Below, one piece after another: positions 50,583 to 61,318 of a DNA stretch of 64,000 nt (positions are counted from its first letter, which is position 1; every line of letters starts with the position of its first letter). The notes below the pieces were generated by a model, which was given only the letters and a program-made list of their open reading frames with translations, had not been told where the DNA came from and did no database searches. Source of the stretch: Paenibacillus sp. W2I17 (lineage in GTDB: Bacteria > Bacillota > Bacilli > Paenibacillales > Paenibacillaceae); contig NZ_JAUSXM010000001.1 in the NCBI RefSeq assembly GCF_030815985.1, positions 6,820,001 to 6,884,000 of the forward strand. The letters run 5' to 3'. A program made the translations under genes and the position numbers.

Positions 50583-52307
50583 ATGAGTCAAGCACATGGT
50601 GAGATGCTGCAAACGGTTGTGTCCGAATCTAACCTGGGCGATTACACGGAGGCGAGAAGCCGGTTCGATTGGGAATCGGTGGAAAGGCACTTTACGTGGC
50701 ACGCCAGCGGAAAAGTAAACATGGCGCATGAAGCGATTGATCGTCATGTACTAGAAGGAAGGGGCGGAAAAACCGCTTTATTGTATAGCGATGCTTCACG
50801 TGAAGAGTCCTATACTTTCGCTGATCTGAGTGAACAGTCGAGTCGGTTCGGGAACGTTCTCCGCAAATATGGCATAGCCAAAGGGGAACGGGTGTTTATT
50901 TTTATGCCTCGAAGTCCTGAACTGTATTTTAGTCTTCTGGGCATATTGAAAGCTGGAGCCATCGCGGGTCCGTTGTTCGAAGCTTTTATGGAAACGGCTG
51001 TGAAGGATCGGCTGGAGGATAGCGGAGCAGTAGCGCTCGTCACCACTCCGGAATTGCTAAAACGCATCAAACGTTCCGAATTGCCCGAACTCAAACATAT
51101 ATTCATTGTGGGTGGGGGCGTGCAGACTGAAGAAGGACTCATCGATTTTGATGCAGAGATGTCTGCCGCTTCGGATGAGATGGAAGTAGAGTGGCTGAAT
51201 CGTGAGGATGGTTTGCTTATTCATTATACCTCAGGCTCTACAGGTAAACCCAAAGGGGTGTACCATGTTCAAAATGCCATGATTCAGCACTATTATACAG
51301 GTAAGGTTGTTCTGGATTTACGTGAGGATGACGTGTACTGGTGCACTGCTGACCCTGGTTGGGTGACAGGGACCTCTTACGGTATCTTTGCTCCATGGCT
51401 CAACGGAGTGACCAATGTGATACGAGGCGGTCGTTTCAGTCCCCAAGATTGGTACAGCACCATCCAGAAGAACAAAGTCACGATCTGGTACAGTGCACCA
51501 ACGGCCTTTCGTATGCTCATGGGAGCGGGAGAAGAGACCATCGCCCAGTTTGATCTGAGTAGTCTGCGTCATGTCATGTCTGTCGGTGAACCGCTAAATC
51601 CGGAGGTTGTTCGTTGGGGATGGAAAGCTTATGGTCAACGAATTCATGATACATGGTGGATGACGGAAACAGGCGCTCAGCTGATCTGTAACTATCCCGG
51701 AATGCCGATCAAGCCTGGCTCCATGGGACGTCCGTTGCCTGGAATTGAGGCAGCCATTATTGATGATCGCGGGCAGGAATTGCCGCCGTACAGTATGGGT
51801 AATCTGGCCATACGGGCACCTTGGCCATCCATGATGGCGAAGATCTGGAATAACCCTGTGAAATACGAGGAGTATTTTAGGCTTACGGGCTGGTATGTAT
51901 CCGGTGACTCCGCTTATATGGATGAAGAAGGATATTTCTGGTTCCAGGGACGGATTGATGATGTGATTAATTCGTCAGGGGAGCGTATCGGCCCCTTTGA
52001 GGTGGAGAGCAAGCTCGTGGAGCATCCTGCGGTAGCAGAGGCGGGCGTAATCGGTAAGCCGGATGTGACACGTGGGGAGATCATCAAGGCCTTTGTGGCG
52101 CTTCGTGAAGGATATGAGGCGACACCGGAGCTGAAAGAAGAGATCTATCGTTTTGTCAAAGAGGGCCTGTCTGCCCACGCTGCTCCGCGTGAGATTGAGT
52201 TTAAGGATAAACTGCCCAAGACACGTTCCGGCAAGATCATGCGCCGTGTCTTGAAAGCCTGGGAGCTTGATCTGCCAACAGGAGATCTATCCACCATTGA
52301 AGACTAA
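50583..52307 (+). CDS. acsA: Acetyl-CoA synthetase AcsA
   Basis: A 574-residue AMP-forming acyl-CoA synthetase that activates acetate through acetyl-AMP. The P-loop YTSGSTGKPKGVYH, TWWMTETGAQ, SGDSAYMDEEGYFWFQGRIDD and the C-terminal PKTRSGKIMRR lysine, the site acetylated by AcuA, are all present. Length agrees with the B. subtilis enzyme. GGAGG lies before the ATG. A cre site lies upstream and the acetyltransferase gene acuA is divergent, so both transcriptional and post-translational control are implied. Confidence 0.95.
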   Translation: MSQAHGEMLQTVVSESNLGDYTEARSRFDWESVERHFTWHASGKVNMAHEAIDRHVLEGRGGKTALLYSDASREESYTFADLSEQSSRFGNVLRKYGIAKGERVFIFMPRSPELYFSLLGILKAGAIAGPLFEAFMETAVKDRLEDSGAVALVTTPELLKRIKRSELPELKHIFIVGGGVQTEEGLIDFDAEMSAASDEMEVEWLNREDGLLIHYTSGSTGKPKGVYHVQNAMIQHYYTGKVVLDLREDDVYWCTADPGWVTGTSYGIFAPWLNGVTNVIRGGRFSPQDWYSTIQKNKVTIWYSAPTAFRMLMGAGEETIAQFDLSSLRHVMSVGEPLNPEVVRWGWKAYGQRIHDTWWMTETGAQLICNYPGMPIKPGSMGRPLPGIEAAIIDDRGQELPPYSMGNLAIRAPWPSMMAKIWNNPVKYEEYFRLTGWYVSGDSAYMDEEGYFWFQGRIDDVINSSGERIGPFEVESKLVEHPAVAEAGVIGKPDVTRGEIIKAFVALREGYEATPELKEEIYRFVKEGLSAHAAPREIEFKDKLPKTRSGKIMRRVLKAWELDLPTGDLSTIED

Positions 52308-52444
52308 CGCGATAGTGCTAGGAGCATCAATGTGTTGGTATCGATGGTGATACATTGAGTAGTGGGAAGAAGTTAATATTCTGCGGTTCTGAATACAGTG
52401 ACTCTACCCATTAAAATGGATTGTAAAAGCCTGCTGCACATACA

Positions 52445-52488
52445 AATAAAAAGCCGCACACTCAGATACAGTCTGAGGATGCGGCTTG
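52445..52488 (-). terminator. Terminator of the PBP gene
   Basis: AAGCCGCA and CTCAGA pair with TCTGAG and TGCGGCTT, and the minus-strand sequence continues in T residues. Confidence 0.85.
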
Positions 52489-52509
52489 TTTTGGAACGTT
52501 ATGCCTGAA

Positions 52510-55500
52510 TCAGGGTTGAAAATGTAGGGCTGCAGAAGGTTCGGATTCACCCGCACTGTTGCTGGCAGATACCTTGAACCATCCACTGGTCGATGCGGGT
52601 ACTCCATAATCCATGGTATTTCCCGCTGTTGTTCCAATTTTGGTGTAAGGAGCCGAGCCTGTTTCACTGTAATATACAGTATAAGTATCTGCGTTTGGAC
52701 TGGACGCCCATTGAATACGCAGTCCTTGAGTGAGGGCAGATACGCTGACTTGACCAGGTGTGCCTGGGGCTGTCGTTGTTGTATTATCGGTCTGCGTTTC
52801 TCCCGGCGTAATGACTGTACCTGGAACTTCAATCGGTTCATCAATCTCTTCTTCCACAGGGGGAGCTACACCAGCACTATTTACTGTAGCACTAGGAGCA
52901 GACTCTCTGCCGGCAACATCCACTGCCGTTACATAGAAGGCGAAGTTACCGCCTTGAGCTGCATATGCAGAGAATGATCTGGATTCACCAGTCAGGACAA
53001 CCTGACCCTGGTTCTGGAATCCTCCACCGTTTACAGAACGGTACAGACGATAACCCACGACATCATTTTCAGGTGTGGCATTAAATGTAATGACAGCTCT
53101 CTCACCTGAGGTTGAAATGCGTACGTTGCCTGGTGCCTCAGGAGCTTTGCCGTTATCTGTCCTTGGATCAATCTGTGTTGGCATGTCTGCACCAGCATCT
53201 TCAGGAAGATAATAAGCAAGTGACTCATGTCGACTCATACGTGAGAACGCATTTTGCAATTCTTTGATGAGATCCGAGATTGGTTTTTTACGCTTGATTA
53301 CTGTTTTTTCCTTCAACATGTCCGAAGGTGTTCCATCACGCGGAATATAGTTTACACCATTGTAAGTAATGTACCTGGCTTTGGCTACACCGTCATCGCT
53401 ATCCTTCGGAACAAACTTGCTGTTGAAAATATCCGTAACAAATTTATCAGTCATGGATGTTGGCAACTTGCCACTATATGCAGACACCGTGCGCGTTTCG
53501 ATGCCAGACGGTTTTTTGAACGAATCCGTAACGAACAGTTCTTTTTGCGTATCGATCACTTCGTTCAGGATTTTCGACCACAGTTGCTGCGCACGTTTTC
53601 TCTGTGATTTACTTTCCAGCGTATTCACGGGCTGTTTGTATCCAACCCACACGCCAAGTGTGACATCTGGTGTATAACCTTCAAACCAGACATCTGCGTA
53701 GTTTTGAGTGGAACCCGTTTTACCTACGATTGGCACACTCTTGGAATATTTGTAATTTTCACGTACTTTATCTGCCGTTCCTTCTGTAATAACGGTCCGC
53801 AGCATATCGGTCATCAGGTATGCTGTCTGCTCCGAGAAGGCTTGGACAGGTTCAGTATCATGTTTGTAAACGATGTTGCCTTTGGAATCTACAATTTTGC
53901 TAATCATGTAAGAATCGTTATATACACCCTTATTGGCGATAGCACCATAGGCACTGGTTAATTCTTCAACGGTTACACCGTATTGGAGACCTCCGAGAAC
54001 ACCGGTCTGAGCCTGATAGTCTTCCTTCTGAATGGTGGTAATCCCCAGTTTCTTGGCGAAGGTCCAAGCCTTCTCGATCCCCACTTCTTCATTAAACAAC
54101 TTCAGAGCCGGTATATTAAGAGAATAATTCAGTGCTCTGCGGGCAGTGACCAGCCCCTGATACCGATTGTTGGCATTCTTGGCGATGTGGTAGCCGCTCG
54201 GACCATTTTTGAGAATGATCGGTGAGTCATCAATAATAGAAGCAGGTTGGACAAGACCCTCATCCAGAGCTGGCAGATAAGCTGCAATAGGTTTCATCGT
54301 TGAACCTGGCTGACGTATCATCTGCGTTGCATAGTTCATCTGTTCGTCCTGGAAATCCCGGCCCTCAATCATGCCCAGAATAGCACCGGTTTTGTGATTA
54401 ATCAGCATGGCAGCAGTTTGCTCTTTTCCTTTGACAGGATCATCTGCTGAGAAATTGCTGTCATCTTCCGCAATGGTACGCATCGTTTTGTAAATACTTT
54501 TGTTGATGGTCGTGTATATCCGATATCCACCTGTCCGCAGTTGCGTCTGAGCTTCCTCCAATAATGCACTGCTTTCCTTCTGAGGTGTGGCTGCATCCGT
54601 AGCTTTGTCTGTAGATTCAGCTGTGTCGGAATTCAACTGTTTCATCAAAATCTGTGCAGCTTGTCGTTCCGTTTCCATCATAAGATATGGATAAGTGTTG
54701 TAAGCCTTGATGGTTTTCGGAGCGAGAGAGCTTTTGATATCAAAAGCAAGAGCTTTGTCATACTCGGACTGATTGATTTTGCCCAATTCAAGCATACGGC
54801 GCAGTACCAGATGCTGACGGTTGATTGCGCGGTCAAAATTCTCCTCTACAAAATCACCTTTACCGTTAAAAGCGGAGTAAGAGGAGGGGAGTTGTGGCAA
54901 TCCAGCAAGATAAGCAGCTTGAGCGATGTTGATTTTTTCTAGATCGTTAATATTGAACAATCCTTTGGCGGCCGCTTTGATTCCGTAAACGTTGTATCCG
55001 CTGGAACCATTACCAAAAGGAACTTTGTTCAGATAGGCTGTCATGATCTCGTCTTTGGTCAGGAAACGTTCGAGTCGGAGTGAGAGCAAAATTTCTTTCA
55101 CTTTCCGATCTTCCGTGCGATCCAGATTCAAAAATACACGACGCGCCAATTGCTGAGTCAGTGTACTACCGCCGGTCTGTACTGATTCTTTCAGCACTTT
55201 CTGTTTCACGGCACGTAGGGTTCCGCTCATGTCTACACCTTTATGTTCGTAAAAATGATTGTCTTCAATCGAAATGACAGCATCAATAACCTTCTGTGGG
55301 ATCTGGTCTGTAGTGACCGGACGCCTGTCTTCTTCCGTACGTAATTGACCGATCGGACTGCCGTCGGCAAAGTAAGCAAAGCCTGTGATGGAGTTTTCGC
55401 TGACTTTTTGTTCAATCAGGGCCCTTGAACGGACAGGCTCGTCTTTCACAATGGAACTGACGTATCCCATCAAAGCACCGCCTACAAATAGTGCCCCCAT

Positions 55501-55605
55501 AAATCCAAGGACAACCATCCATTTGACGAAACTTCCCAGTCTGCGGGCAAAGCTGCGTTTGCGTGCAGGCTGTTCATCGGGCTTTTTCTTATTAACATCA
55601 ACCAT
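52510..55605 (-). CDS. Class A penicillin-binding protein (PBP1a type) with fibronectin III tail
   Basis: A 1031-residue bifunctional peptidoglycan synthase. A cytoplasmic basic tail and one membrane helix (about residues 25-50) anchor it. The GT51 glycosyltransferase domain has SIEDNHFYEHKGVD and GGSTLTQQLARRVFL. The transpeptidase has the catalytic serine S435 in PGSTMKPI and K629-T-G in VGKTGSTQNY. After residue about 835 come two fibronectin-III-like modules separated by a Thr/Pro/Glu-rich linker. The tail makes it longer than B. subtilis PBP1. AGGAGGAAG precedes the ATG. Monocistronic. Confidence 0.93.
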   Translation of the reverse strand: MVDVNKKKPDEQPARKRSFARRLGSFVKWMVVLGFMGALFVGGALMGYVSSIVKDEPVRSRALIEQKVSENSITGFAYFADGSPIGQLRTEEDRRPVTTDQIPQKVIDAVISIEDNHFYEHKGVDMSGTLRAVKQKVLKESVQTGGSTLTQQLARRVFLNLDRTEDRKVKEILLSLRLERFLTKDEIMTAYLNKVPFGNGSSGYNVYGIKAAAKGLFNINDLEKINIAQAAYLAGLPQLPSSYSAFNGKGDFVEENFDRAINRQHLVLRRMLELGKINQSEYDKALAFDIKSSLAPKTIKAYNTYPYLMMETERQAAQILMKQLNSDTAESTDKATDAATPQKESSALLEEAQTQLRTGGYRIYTTINKSIYKTMRTIAEDDSNFSADDPVKGKEQTAAMLINHKTGAILGMIEGRDFQDEQMNYATQMIRQPGSTMKPIAAYLPALDEGLVQPASIIDDSPIILKNGPSGYHIAKNANNRYQGLVTARRALNYSLNIPALKLFNEEVGIEKAWTFAKKLGITTIQKEDYQAQTGVLGGLQYGVTVEELTSAYGAIANKGVYNDSYMISKIVDSKGNIVYKHDTEPVQAFSEQTAYLMTDMLRTVITEGTADKVRENYKYSKSVPIVGKTGSTQNYADVWFEGYTPDVTLGVWVGYKQPVNTLESKSQRKRAQQLWSKILNEVIDTQKELFVTDSFKKPSGIETRTVSAYSGKLPTSMTDKFVTDIFNSKFVPKDSDDGVAKARYITYNGVNYIPRDGTPSDMLKEKTVIKRKKPISDLIKELQNAFSRMSRHESLAYYLPEDAGADMPTQIDPRTDNGKAPEAPGNVRISTSGERAVITFNATPENDVVGYRLYRSVNGGGFQNQGQVVLTGESRSFSAYAAQGGNFAFYVTAVDVAGRESAPSATVNSAGVAPPVEEEIDEPIEVPGTVITPGETQTDNTTTTAPGTPGQVSVSALTQGLRIQWASSPNADTYTVYYSETGSAPYTKIGTTAGNTMDYGVPASTSGWFKVSASNSAGESEPSAALHFQP

Positions 55606-55759
55606 TCAGTGTCTTCCTCCTTTTAACAGCACTTATTATAGCATAAAAAGGCGGGTTTGCATGCCTGAGAAATACAAGTAATGGTCGAAATTTGCCATTC
55701 TGCCATGCATTATGCTATATATCATGCGATATTGAAGCACATTTCATGAGTTGTAAGCC

Positions 55760-55804
55760 AAAATAAGCAGGCCACCTCCATGCTGAGGTGCATAGGGTGA
55801 CCTG
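55760..55804 (-). terminator. Hairpin after the chemoreceptor gene
   Basis: CAGGCCAC (55768-55775) pairs with GTGACCTG (55797-55804) with one mismatch, enclosing CACCTC/GAGGTG. A T-containing tail follows on the minus strand. Confidence 0.6.
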
Positions 55805-55832
55805 AATGATTAGTCGTATTGGAGCTTCTACA

Positions 55833-57938
55833 TTAGGTTTTGAAGCGTTGAATCAGCTCTAATAATTCCTGGGTAAGATTAGCCAGTGAGGCAGACGCCG
55901 CCGTAATCTCTTCCATGGATGCGAGTTGTTCCTCAGAGGCAGAGGCAACACGAGTTGCATGATCTGCTGTCTCATGACCAATGGTTTTGAGTTGCACTAA
56001 CGTGGCATCAACCTGTTGTGATCCAGCTGACATCTGCTGCGCAATGGCTGAGACATGTTCAATCTGCTCATTAACATCTGTAATCTGTGATGAAATGGAG
56101 AGGAATAGTTCACCACTTTCATGGATCACTTCCGCTATATGGCTCACCTCGGCATTCCCCTGTTCCATATTTTCAACGAGAGAAAGGACCTCTTGCTGAA
56201 CGTTATGAATCAACGCTGCAATCTGCGCTGCTGATATTCTGGATTGTTCAGCCAGATTACGAATCTCGGAAGCAACAACACCAAACCCGCGCCCGTGTTC
56301 ACCTGCTCGTGATGCTTCAATGGAAGCATTAAGGGCAAGTAGATTGGTTTGACGGCTAACTTCCGTGATCATGCCTGTAATATGTCCAATCTCTTCCGAA
56401 CGTTGACGGAAATTCTCCAGTGCGGTCATGGACGTCTGCACAGAAGAGGTGGCGCTATCGACCATACGCATAGCGGACTGAATCTTATCAGTTCCGATGG
56501 TTGTTCGTTCGGCCACAGTTCGCGATGAATCGGATACATCGGATGCGGCCTTTGCAATTCTTCCGATCCCTGCAGATATTTCATTCATGGAACGGGAGGA
56601 CTCTTGCAGCTCCTGCACCTGTTTACCTGATTTATCTGCAAGTTCGACTCCTGTTAATGCAATCAGTTCGGCGGCTTTACCTGTTTCTTCGGCACCTGCG
56701 GTCAACTGTTGGGAGGTGGAGCCGACAGATAAAGCATGTTCGGATATAACCGATATGGTATGTCGCAGGGTATCCATCATCTGATTCATATGACCCGCCA
56801 TGATGCCAAATTCATCTTTGGATCGTACAGGTAACTTTTGTGTCAAATCCCCGCCAGCCAGCTGTCCAGCGACGATATTAACTTGATTCAATTGCCTTAC
56901 AATGGAGACGATGGTGTAGGTAACCACACCTGCAAGCAGAAGTACTGCCAGTGCGGCAATCAGTATGGACCAGTTCAAACTGTCATAGAAGGGTTGAAGG
57001 ATATGGCTCTTTGGCAGCGCCGATACAAGGTACCAGTTTGAATCTGTTCCTTGTAACTTGGCAGGCTCGGCAATAAACAGTTCTTCCCCTACTTGAGGGT
57101 CTGTAGCGTAAAACTGAGACTCGCCAGACTGTATACGCTGAATGACTGTCTTCATTTCAGATGGAATTACGGCACCTTCATTAGCCAGTTCCGGTTTGGA
57201 GCCGTGTGCAGCAATCTGTCCTTCACTAGTAATAAGCATGGCATAACCCTGATCCGGATTAAGTGATGCTATATTTTGTTGAAAACGATCAATGGCAAAG
57301 TCGGCCCCAACAATGCCTAGAAAATTTTTATTTTCATCTAATAGAGGGAGGACAATCGAAACGAGCAGTGTTTCTTTTCCGCCAACCGTGTAGGTAACAG
57401 GTTCGGACCAATAGATGGATTTGGTTTTCTTTGGCTGCTGATAGTAAGTACTAGTTTCACCGCTTCCCTCATAAGTAGGCATAGGCTCAAAATGCAGGGA
57501 GTTGCCATCACGTATAACGTATGGAACGAATCGACCCGTAGCATCATCATATTCTTTTTTGTTGATGTGCTCCGCATCTTTTCCATCAAAGGCATTTGGT
57601 TCCCAGCCCGTATAAAAGCCAAAAACTTTCTCGTCCTTCTTCAGATATTGTTCAAGGAGTCTGACGACTTCTTCACGGTTGAGTGATCCGTTCTGAGCGG
57701 CATCCAATAACGTGGTACTCATGGTGTCCAACGTGTTTTTCACCTGATTAATGTCAGTCATAAACTCATTTGTAGCCCGGTTTGCTGCCTGTCCAGCAAC
57801 GGTTTCGCCGTACTGGAGGCTTTTGTCGTAAATGGATTTGGTATTAAATGCAATCAGGGCTCCAATACAACAGAGTAAAACGATCCCGAGTAAAAGTCCA
57901 AGCTTAACAGCGAGCTTGCGATTGCGAAAAAAATGCAT
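55833..57938 (-). CDS. Methyl-accepting chemotaxis protein with dCache sensor
   Basis: A 701-residue transmembrane receptor. Membrane helix 1 is at about residues 10-30; the extracellular part (about 35-325) has a double-Cache pattern ([51 protein letters not shown]). Helix 2 at about 335-357 leads to a HAMP domain, and the signalling coiled coil has the conserved hairpin tip [22 protein letters not shown]. The ligand is unknown; dCache domains often bind amino acids or organic acids. It is monocistronic with no other chemotaxis gene close by. Confidence 0.94.
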   Translation of the reverse strand: MHFFRNRKLAVKLGLLLGIVLLCCIGALIAFNTKSIYDKSLQYGETVAGQAANRATNEFMTDINQVKNTLDTMSTTLLDAAQNGSLNREEVVRLLEQYLKKDEKVFGFYTGWEPNAFDGKDAEHINKKEYDDATGRFVPYVIRDGNSLHFEPMPTYEGSGETSTYYQQPKKTKSIYWSEPVTYTVGGKETLLVSIVLPLLDENKNFLGIVGADFAIDRFQQNIASLNPDQGYAMLITSEGQIAAHGSKPELANEGAVIPSEMKTVIQRIQSGESQFYATDPQVGEELFIAEPAKLQGTDSNWYLVSALPKSHILQPFYDSLNWSILIAALAVLLLAGVVTYTIVSIVRQLNQVNIVAGQLAGGDLTQKLPVRSKDEFGIMAGHMNQMMDTLRHTISVISEHALSVGSTSQQLTAGAEETGKAAELIALTGVELADKSGKQVQELQESSRSMNEISAGIGRIAKAASDVSDSSRTVAERTTIGTDKIQSAMRMVDSATSSVQTSMTALENFRQRSEEIGHITGMITEVSRQTNLLALNASIEASRAGEHGRGFGVVASEIRNLAEQSRISAAQIAALIHNVQQEVLSLVENMEQGNAEVSHIAEVIHESGELFLSISSQITDVNEQIEHVSAIAQQMSAGSQQVDATLVQLKTIGHETADHATRVASASEEQLASMEEITAASASLANLTQELLELIQRFKT

Positions 57939-58061
57939 GTTTTAATCCCCCTCGATGTCATTCTTGTGATGTATATATGGATGTGTGCTTCTCCTGAAGG
58001 GAGTCTATATTTTATATCGTTATTTACGTTCCTATAATGAAGATAATTAAAAAAAAGCATA

Positions 58062-58097
58062 GAAAAACAGCTGCCGAGAAAATCTCGACAGCTGTTT
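58062..58097 (-). terminator. Terminator of rpsD
   Basis: AAACAGCTG (58065-58073) pairs with CAGCTGTTT (58089-58097), with an inner CGAGA/TCTCG. A T-run follows on the minus strand. Confidence 0.9.
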
Positions 58098-58126
58098 GGA
58101 GTGAAACTTTAATGTGATTGCAACGA

Positions 58127-58726
58127 TTAACGGTTGTAGAACTCGACGATTTGTTTTTCATCGATGTCTTGGGACAATTCAGCACGCTCAGGCAAGCGGA
58201 TGAATTTACCTTCTACAGCTGCTTCGTTGTATTCAACGTATGCTGGAAGATGCGAACGGCCTTCCAAAGCTTCTTTAATGGAAGAAAGAGCGCGGCTCTT
58301 CTCACGCAAGCCGATTACATCGCCAGTGCTTACTTGGTAAGAAGCGATATCGACTTTTTTGCCGTTTACAGTTACGTGACCGTGTGATACCAACTGACGC
58401 GCTCCAGCGCGGGAGTTAGCAAACCCAAGGCGGTAAACGAGGTTGTCAAGGCGGCACTCAAGCAAGAACATGAAGTTCTCACCGGCAATACCTTGCATTT
58501 TTTGAGCTTTAGAGAACAGTGTGCGGAATTGCTTCTCGCCCAAACCGTACATGTGGCGCAATTTTTGTTTTTCTTGCAATTGCATACCGTAGTTGCTCAT
58601 TTTTCTGCGTTGGTTAGCTCCGTGCTGACCTGGAGGGAAAGGGCGTTTCAATTCTTTGCCTGTTCCGCTAAGGGAAATGCCGAGGCGACGGCTCAATTTA
58701 AATTTAGGACCAGTGTAACGTGCCAT
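58127..58726 (-). CDS. rpsD: 30S ribosomal protein S4
   Basis: A 199-residue primary rRNA-binding protein of the small subunit. The N-terminal [24 protein letters not shown] and the S4 RNA-binding domain (about residues 90-150, [30 protein letters not shown]) are all present. There is no CxxC zinc motif in the N-terminal part, so this is the zinc-free form. AAAGGAG precedes the ATG. It is transcribed alone, as in B. subtilis, from a promoter with a long leader. Confidence 0.97.
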   Translation of the reverse strand: MARYTGPKFKLSRRLGISLSGTGKELKRPFPPGQHGANQRRKMSNYGMQLQEKQKLRHMYGLGEKQFRTLFSKAQKMQGIAGENFMFLLECRLDNLVYRLGFANSRAGARQLVSHGHVTVNGKKVDIASYQVSTGDVIGLREKSRALSSIKEALEGRSHLPAYVEYNEAAVEGKFIRLPERAELSQDIDEKQIVEFYNR

Positions 58727-58951
58727 GTTTAAAGTAGCTCCTTTTTAGTTAAAGTTCATATTAGGGCTCTGTTTGCGCTCCAATTTGTTGATGCGGGCTT
58801 GGCCTCGCATAGAACGATCAGGAAAGTTCAGCCGCTGTCCTGAAAGCAACAAAAAGAATGAGGGTGACACAACCGGTAATGCCCAAATTTAAAGACCCAT
58901 TAGTAGTCTTCATCAACAATTTATATTACAGTTTAAGAGAAACAAAGTCAA
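58727..58951 (-). promoter_or_regulatory. rpsD promoter and long 5' leader (probable S4 autoregulatory leader)
   Basis: On the minus strand TTGACT (58951-58946) and TAATAT (58928-58923) are separated by 17 bases. Transcription would start near 58916, leaving a leader of about 190 bases. The leader has GC-rich stretches able to pair (CAGGACAGCGGCTG, GCGAGGCCAAGCCCGC). B. subtilis rpsD is autoregulated through such a leader; assignment here is by position and plausible structure. Confidence 0.65.
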
Positions 58952-59191
58952 GCGTAGAATAAAAGCAAAAAAACGTCTAAATTTGTCGATAGGTCATTGG
59001 GCCTAAAATAATGGGACAATTTTCTGAAATATGGATGCAAAAAAGCTTTAAACAGAGTAAAATAGATTGTATCTTAACTTTAAATCATCTTTATGTAACA
59101 AGGTTATCGCAACGAATTTGCAGGTTTGCGATAACGTCTGCAGATTAATGCATCCTGGTGGATGCAAAAACGGTGCAAAGGAGCGCCTGAC

Positions 59192-61183
59192 ATGTTAGAA
59201 CATCTAAGAAGTTTACCTGCCAGCTTGAATTCACGAAGTTCGGGCGATTCCGCATCTTTTGCCGCTCCTCATTCTCATGAAGAGCATGTGTTGTGGATGC
59301 AAAAAATGGATATCACACCTTTTGATTTTTCATATTTAGGTAGCTTGCTAGAGCAGGCATACAGTGACTGGAACTCCAAAGTGGGTTCAAGGCTGGCCAG
59401 AACATCAACCTTTTACAGCGTGTGGAACACGGAAGGTGATTGCATAGGATACGATAGCTATCATGAAGCTGATCCGGGCGTAAATGCACGCAGGCTGGTA
59501 TTGGAATGTTTGGATAAGAGACAGGTCCTGTCCCTTAAAGGGACAAGCGAACACGGACAATATCTTATAATAACACATCCCTTATTCTCCAGAACTAACA
59601 AGGATATGTTTGCCGTATTCACCGCTGTGATCTATGAATCCAATGGATATGAAACGTCTGAAGCTGTGGTTCAATCTGAGGCATTGCATTATCACACCTG
59701 CTTTTACCGAAGATTCGAATACATATTTATGACGGACCTGTTACATGCTCATGAACAAACAGCTCGTGAGGAACACCGGAGGTCCATTCTCTTTCAGATT
59801 GTTCAGCGAATGCATGACAAAATGGATGTCGAGGCCATATTGGATGAGGTATTTGACAGTATGGACTACTTGTACCCGGCCACTTATATCAAATTGTATA
59901 TGTCTCAGGATCAGAACAACTCTGATCCACGGATTAAACCGTTGCTTGTCCACGAACGAGGAGAAGATATTTGTGTGCGTTCATTTATGGAAGGTAAGCT
60001 GATCGTTGCTCGCTCACATGATGCAGAGAACCGCATTGTAGATGTAGGGATTCCCCTGAAAGGCAAACAAGGCATATACGGTGTGTTCCATATCGAAATG
60101 AATGAAGAGATTATGGAAGAATCGGACTTGCAATTGATTACGATGATGGTAGACACTGCAGGGACGGCCTTTGAGAACGCCAAGTTGCATGAACAATCCA
60201 ATATGTTAATTCAGGAACTTCGTTTAATTAATGATCTTACACAGCGGTTAAACAAGAGTCTGCATCTTTCGGAGATTTATCAACTTTCCGAGCAAGAGTT
60301 AAAGGAAATATTCCAGGCTGAAACGTGTTGCATCCTTCAACTCAATGACAGTACCAATGACTTCGAAGTCATGTCATCTAACGTGAAAGATGTTTTTCAC
60401 CAATCTTTTTCTGTAGACTACGGTATCGCAGGTTTGGTGTATCGAACAGAGGAACCACTTATTATAGCCAATTATGCGCAATTTGATAAAGTGTCCTCCT
60501 TTTTCATGGAAGATACGGGATCCATGTCACTGATTGCATCACCGATCAGAGTTAATGGTGAAGTGAAGGGTGCCATTTTGCTGGGACACAGTAGAGAGCA
60601 CTACTTTTCATATGATAACTATAGGCTCTTGCAGATGTTATCCATTCATATCGGGCTTGCCCTGTCAAATGCCACGCTGCATGCCGAGGTTCGGCGCTTG
60701 GCTAATCTGGATATGTTGACAGGTCTGTACGTGAGGCATTATCTGGACAGTGTGATTCACGAGCGACAGGCTCATGAATTCTGTGGCTCCCTCATTGTGG
60801 TGGATATTGATCAGTTCAAACAGGTGAATGATACATTCGGACACCAGACGGGGGATCAAGTATTGAAGCAAGTGAGTGAGATCGTCACCAGCTCTGTTCG
60901 CTCGGAGGATGTCTGCGCCAGATGGGGTGGAGAAGAACTGGCGATCTATATGCCACAGGTGAGTGTAAGGCAGGCGTTAGATTATGCGGAAGTGATTCGA
61001 AAGAGAGTCGCAGAAGAGACCCGACCGCCCGTTACGGTATCCAGTGGCATCGCAGAGTGGAATTGGATGGATGAAAAGGTCAGTGTAGAGTCCTTGTTTT
61101 ATCGGGCTGATATGGCTTTGTACAGCGCCAAGAATGGTGGTCGGAACAGAATCGTTGTAGAGGAACAGGATGTAACACGTTAA
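59192..61183 (+). CDS. dgcP: GAF-GAF-GGDEF diguanylate cyclase (DgcP-like)
   Basis: A 663-residue soluble protein: an N-terminal region of about 190 residues, a GAF-like domain (about 200-330), a second GAF domain (about 345-485) and a C-terminal GGDEF domain. The active loop reads GGEEL (residues 579-583), a functional variant of GGDEF. An RSED inhibitory I-site lies five residues before it, so product inhibition is expected. It makes cyclic di-GMP. AAAGGAG fits the ATG at 59192; an in-frame start at 59162 is unsupported. The position beside rpsD matches B. subtilis dgcP (ytrP). Confidence 0.9.
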   Translation: MLEHLRSLPASLNSRSSGDSASFAAPHSHEEHVLWMQKMDITPFDFSYLGSLLEQAYSDWNSKVGSRLARTSTFYSVWNTEGDCIGYDSYHEADPGVNARRLVLECLDKRQVLSLKGTSEHGQYLIITHPLFSRTNKDMFAVFTAVIYESNGYETSEAVVQSEALHYHTCFYRRFEYIFMTDLLHAHEQTAREEHRRSILFQIVQRMHDKMDVEAILDEVFDSMDYLYPATYIKLYMSQDQNNSDPRIKPLLVHERGEDICVRSFMEGKLIVARSHDAENRIVDVGIPLKGKQGIYGVFHIEMNEEIMEESDLQLITMMVDTAGTAFENAKLHEQSNMLIQELRLINDLTQRLNKSLHLSEIYQLSEQELKEIFQAETCCILQLNDSTNDFEVMSSNVKDVFHQSFSVDYGIAGLVYRTEEPLIIANYAQFDKVSSFFMEDTGSMSLIASPIRVNGEVKGAILLGHSREHYFSYDNYRLLQMLSIHIGLALSNATLHAEVRRLANLDMLTGLYVRHYLDSVIHERQAHEFCGSLIVVDIDQFKQVNDTFGHQTGDQVLKQVSEIVTSSVRSEDVCARWGGEELAIYMPQVSVRQALDYAEVIRKRVAEETRPPVTVSSGIAEWNWMDEKVSVESLFYRADMALYSAKNGGRNRIVVEEQDVTR

Positions 61184-61224
61184 GAGAGAACAATTCCAAT
61201 TGCGGAGTCGTTCTCTTTTTTTTT
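61184..61224 (+). terminator. Terminator after dgcP
   Basis: AGAGAAC (61185-61191) pairs with GTTCTCT (61210-61216), with extra pairing inside, then a long T-run. Confidence 0.85.
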
Positions 61225-61318
61225 GTGCATCGCAGATCAAGATGTGTATAGAAGGAAGTATAAGCATATACGGGCGGGGCAATCTATGGAGAAAGTTCAC
61301 GGAAGGGTGAAGATAGAC

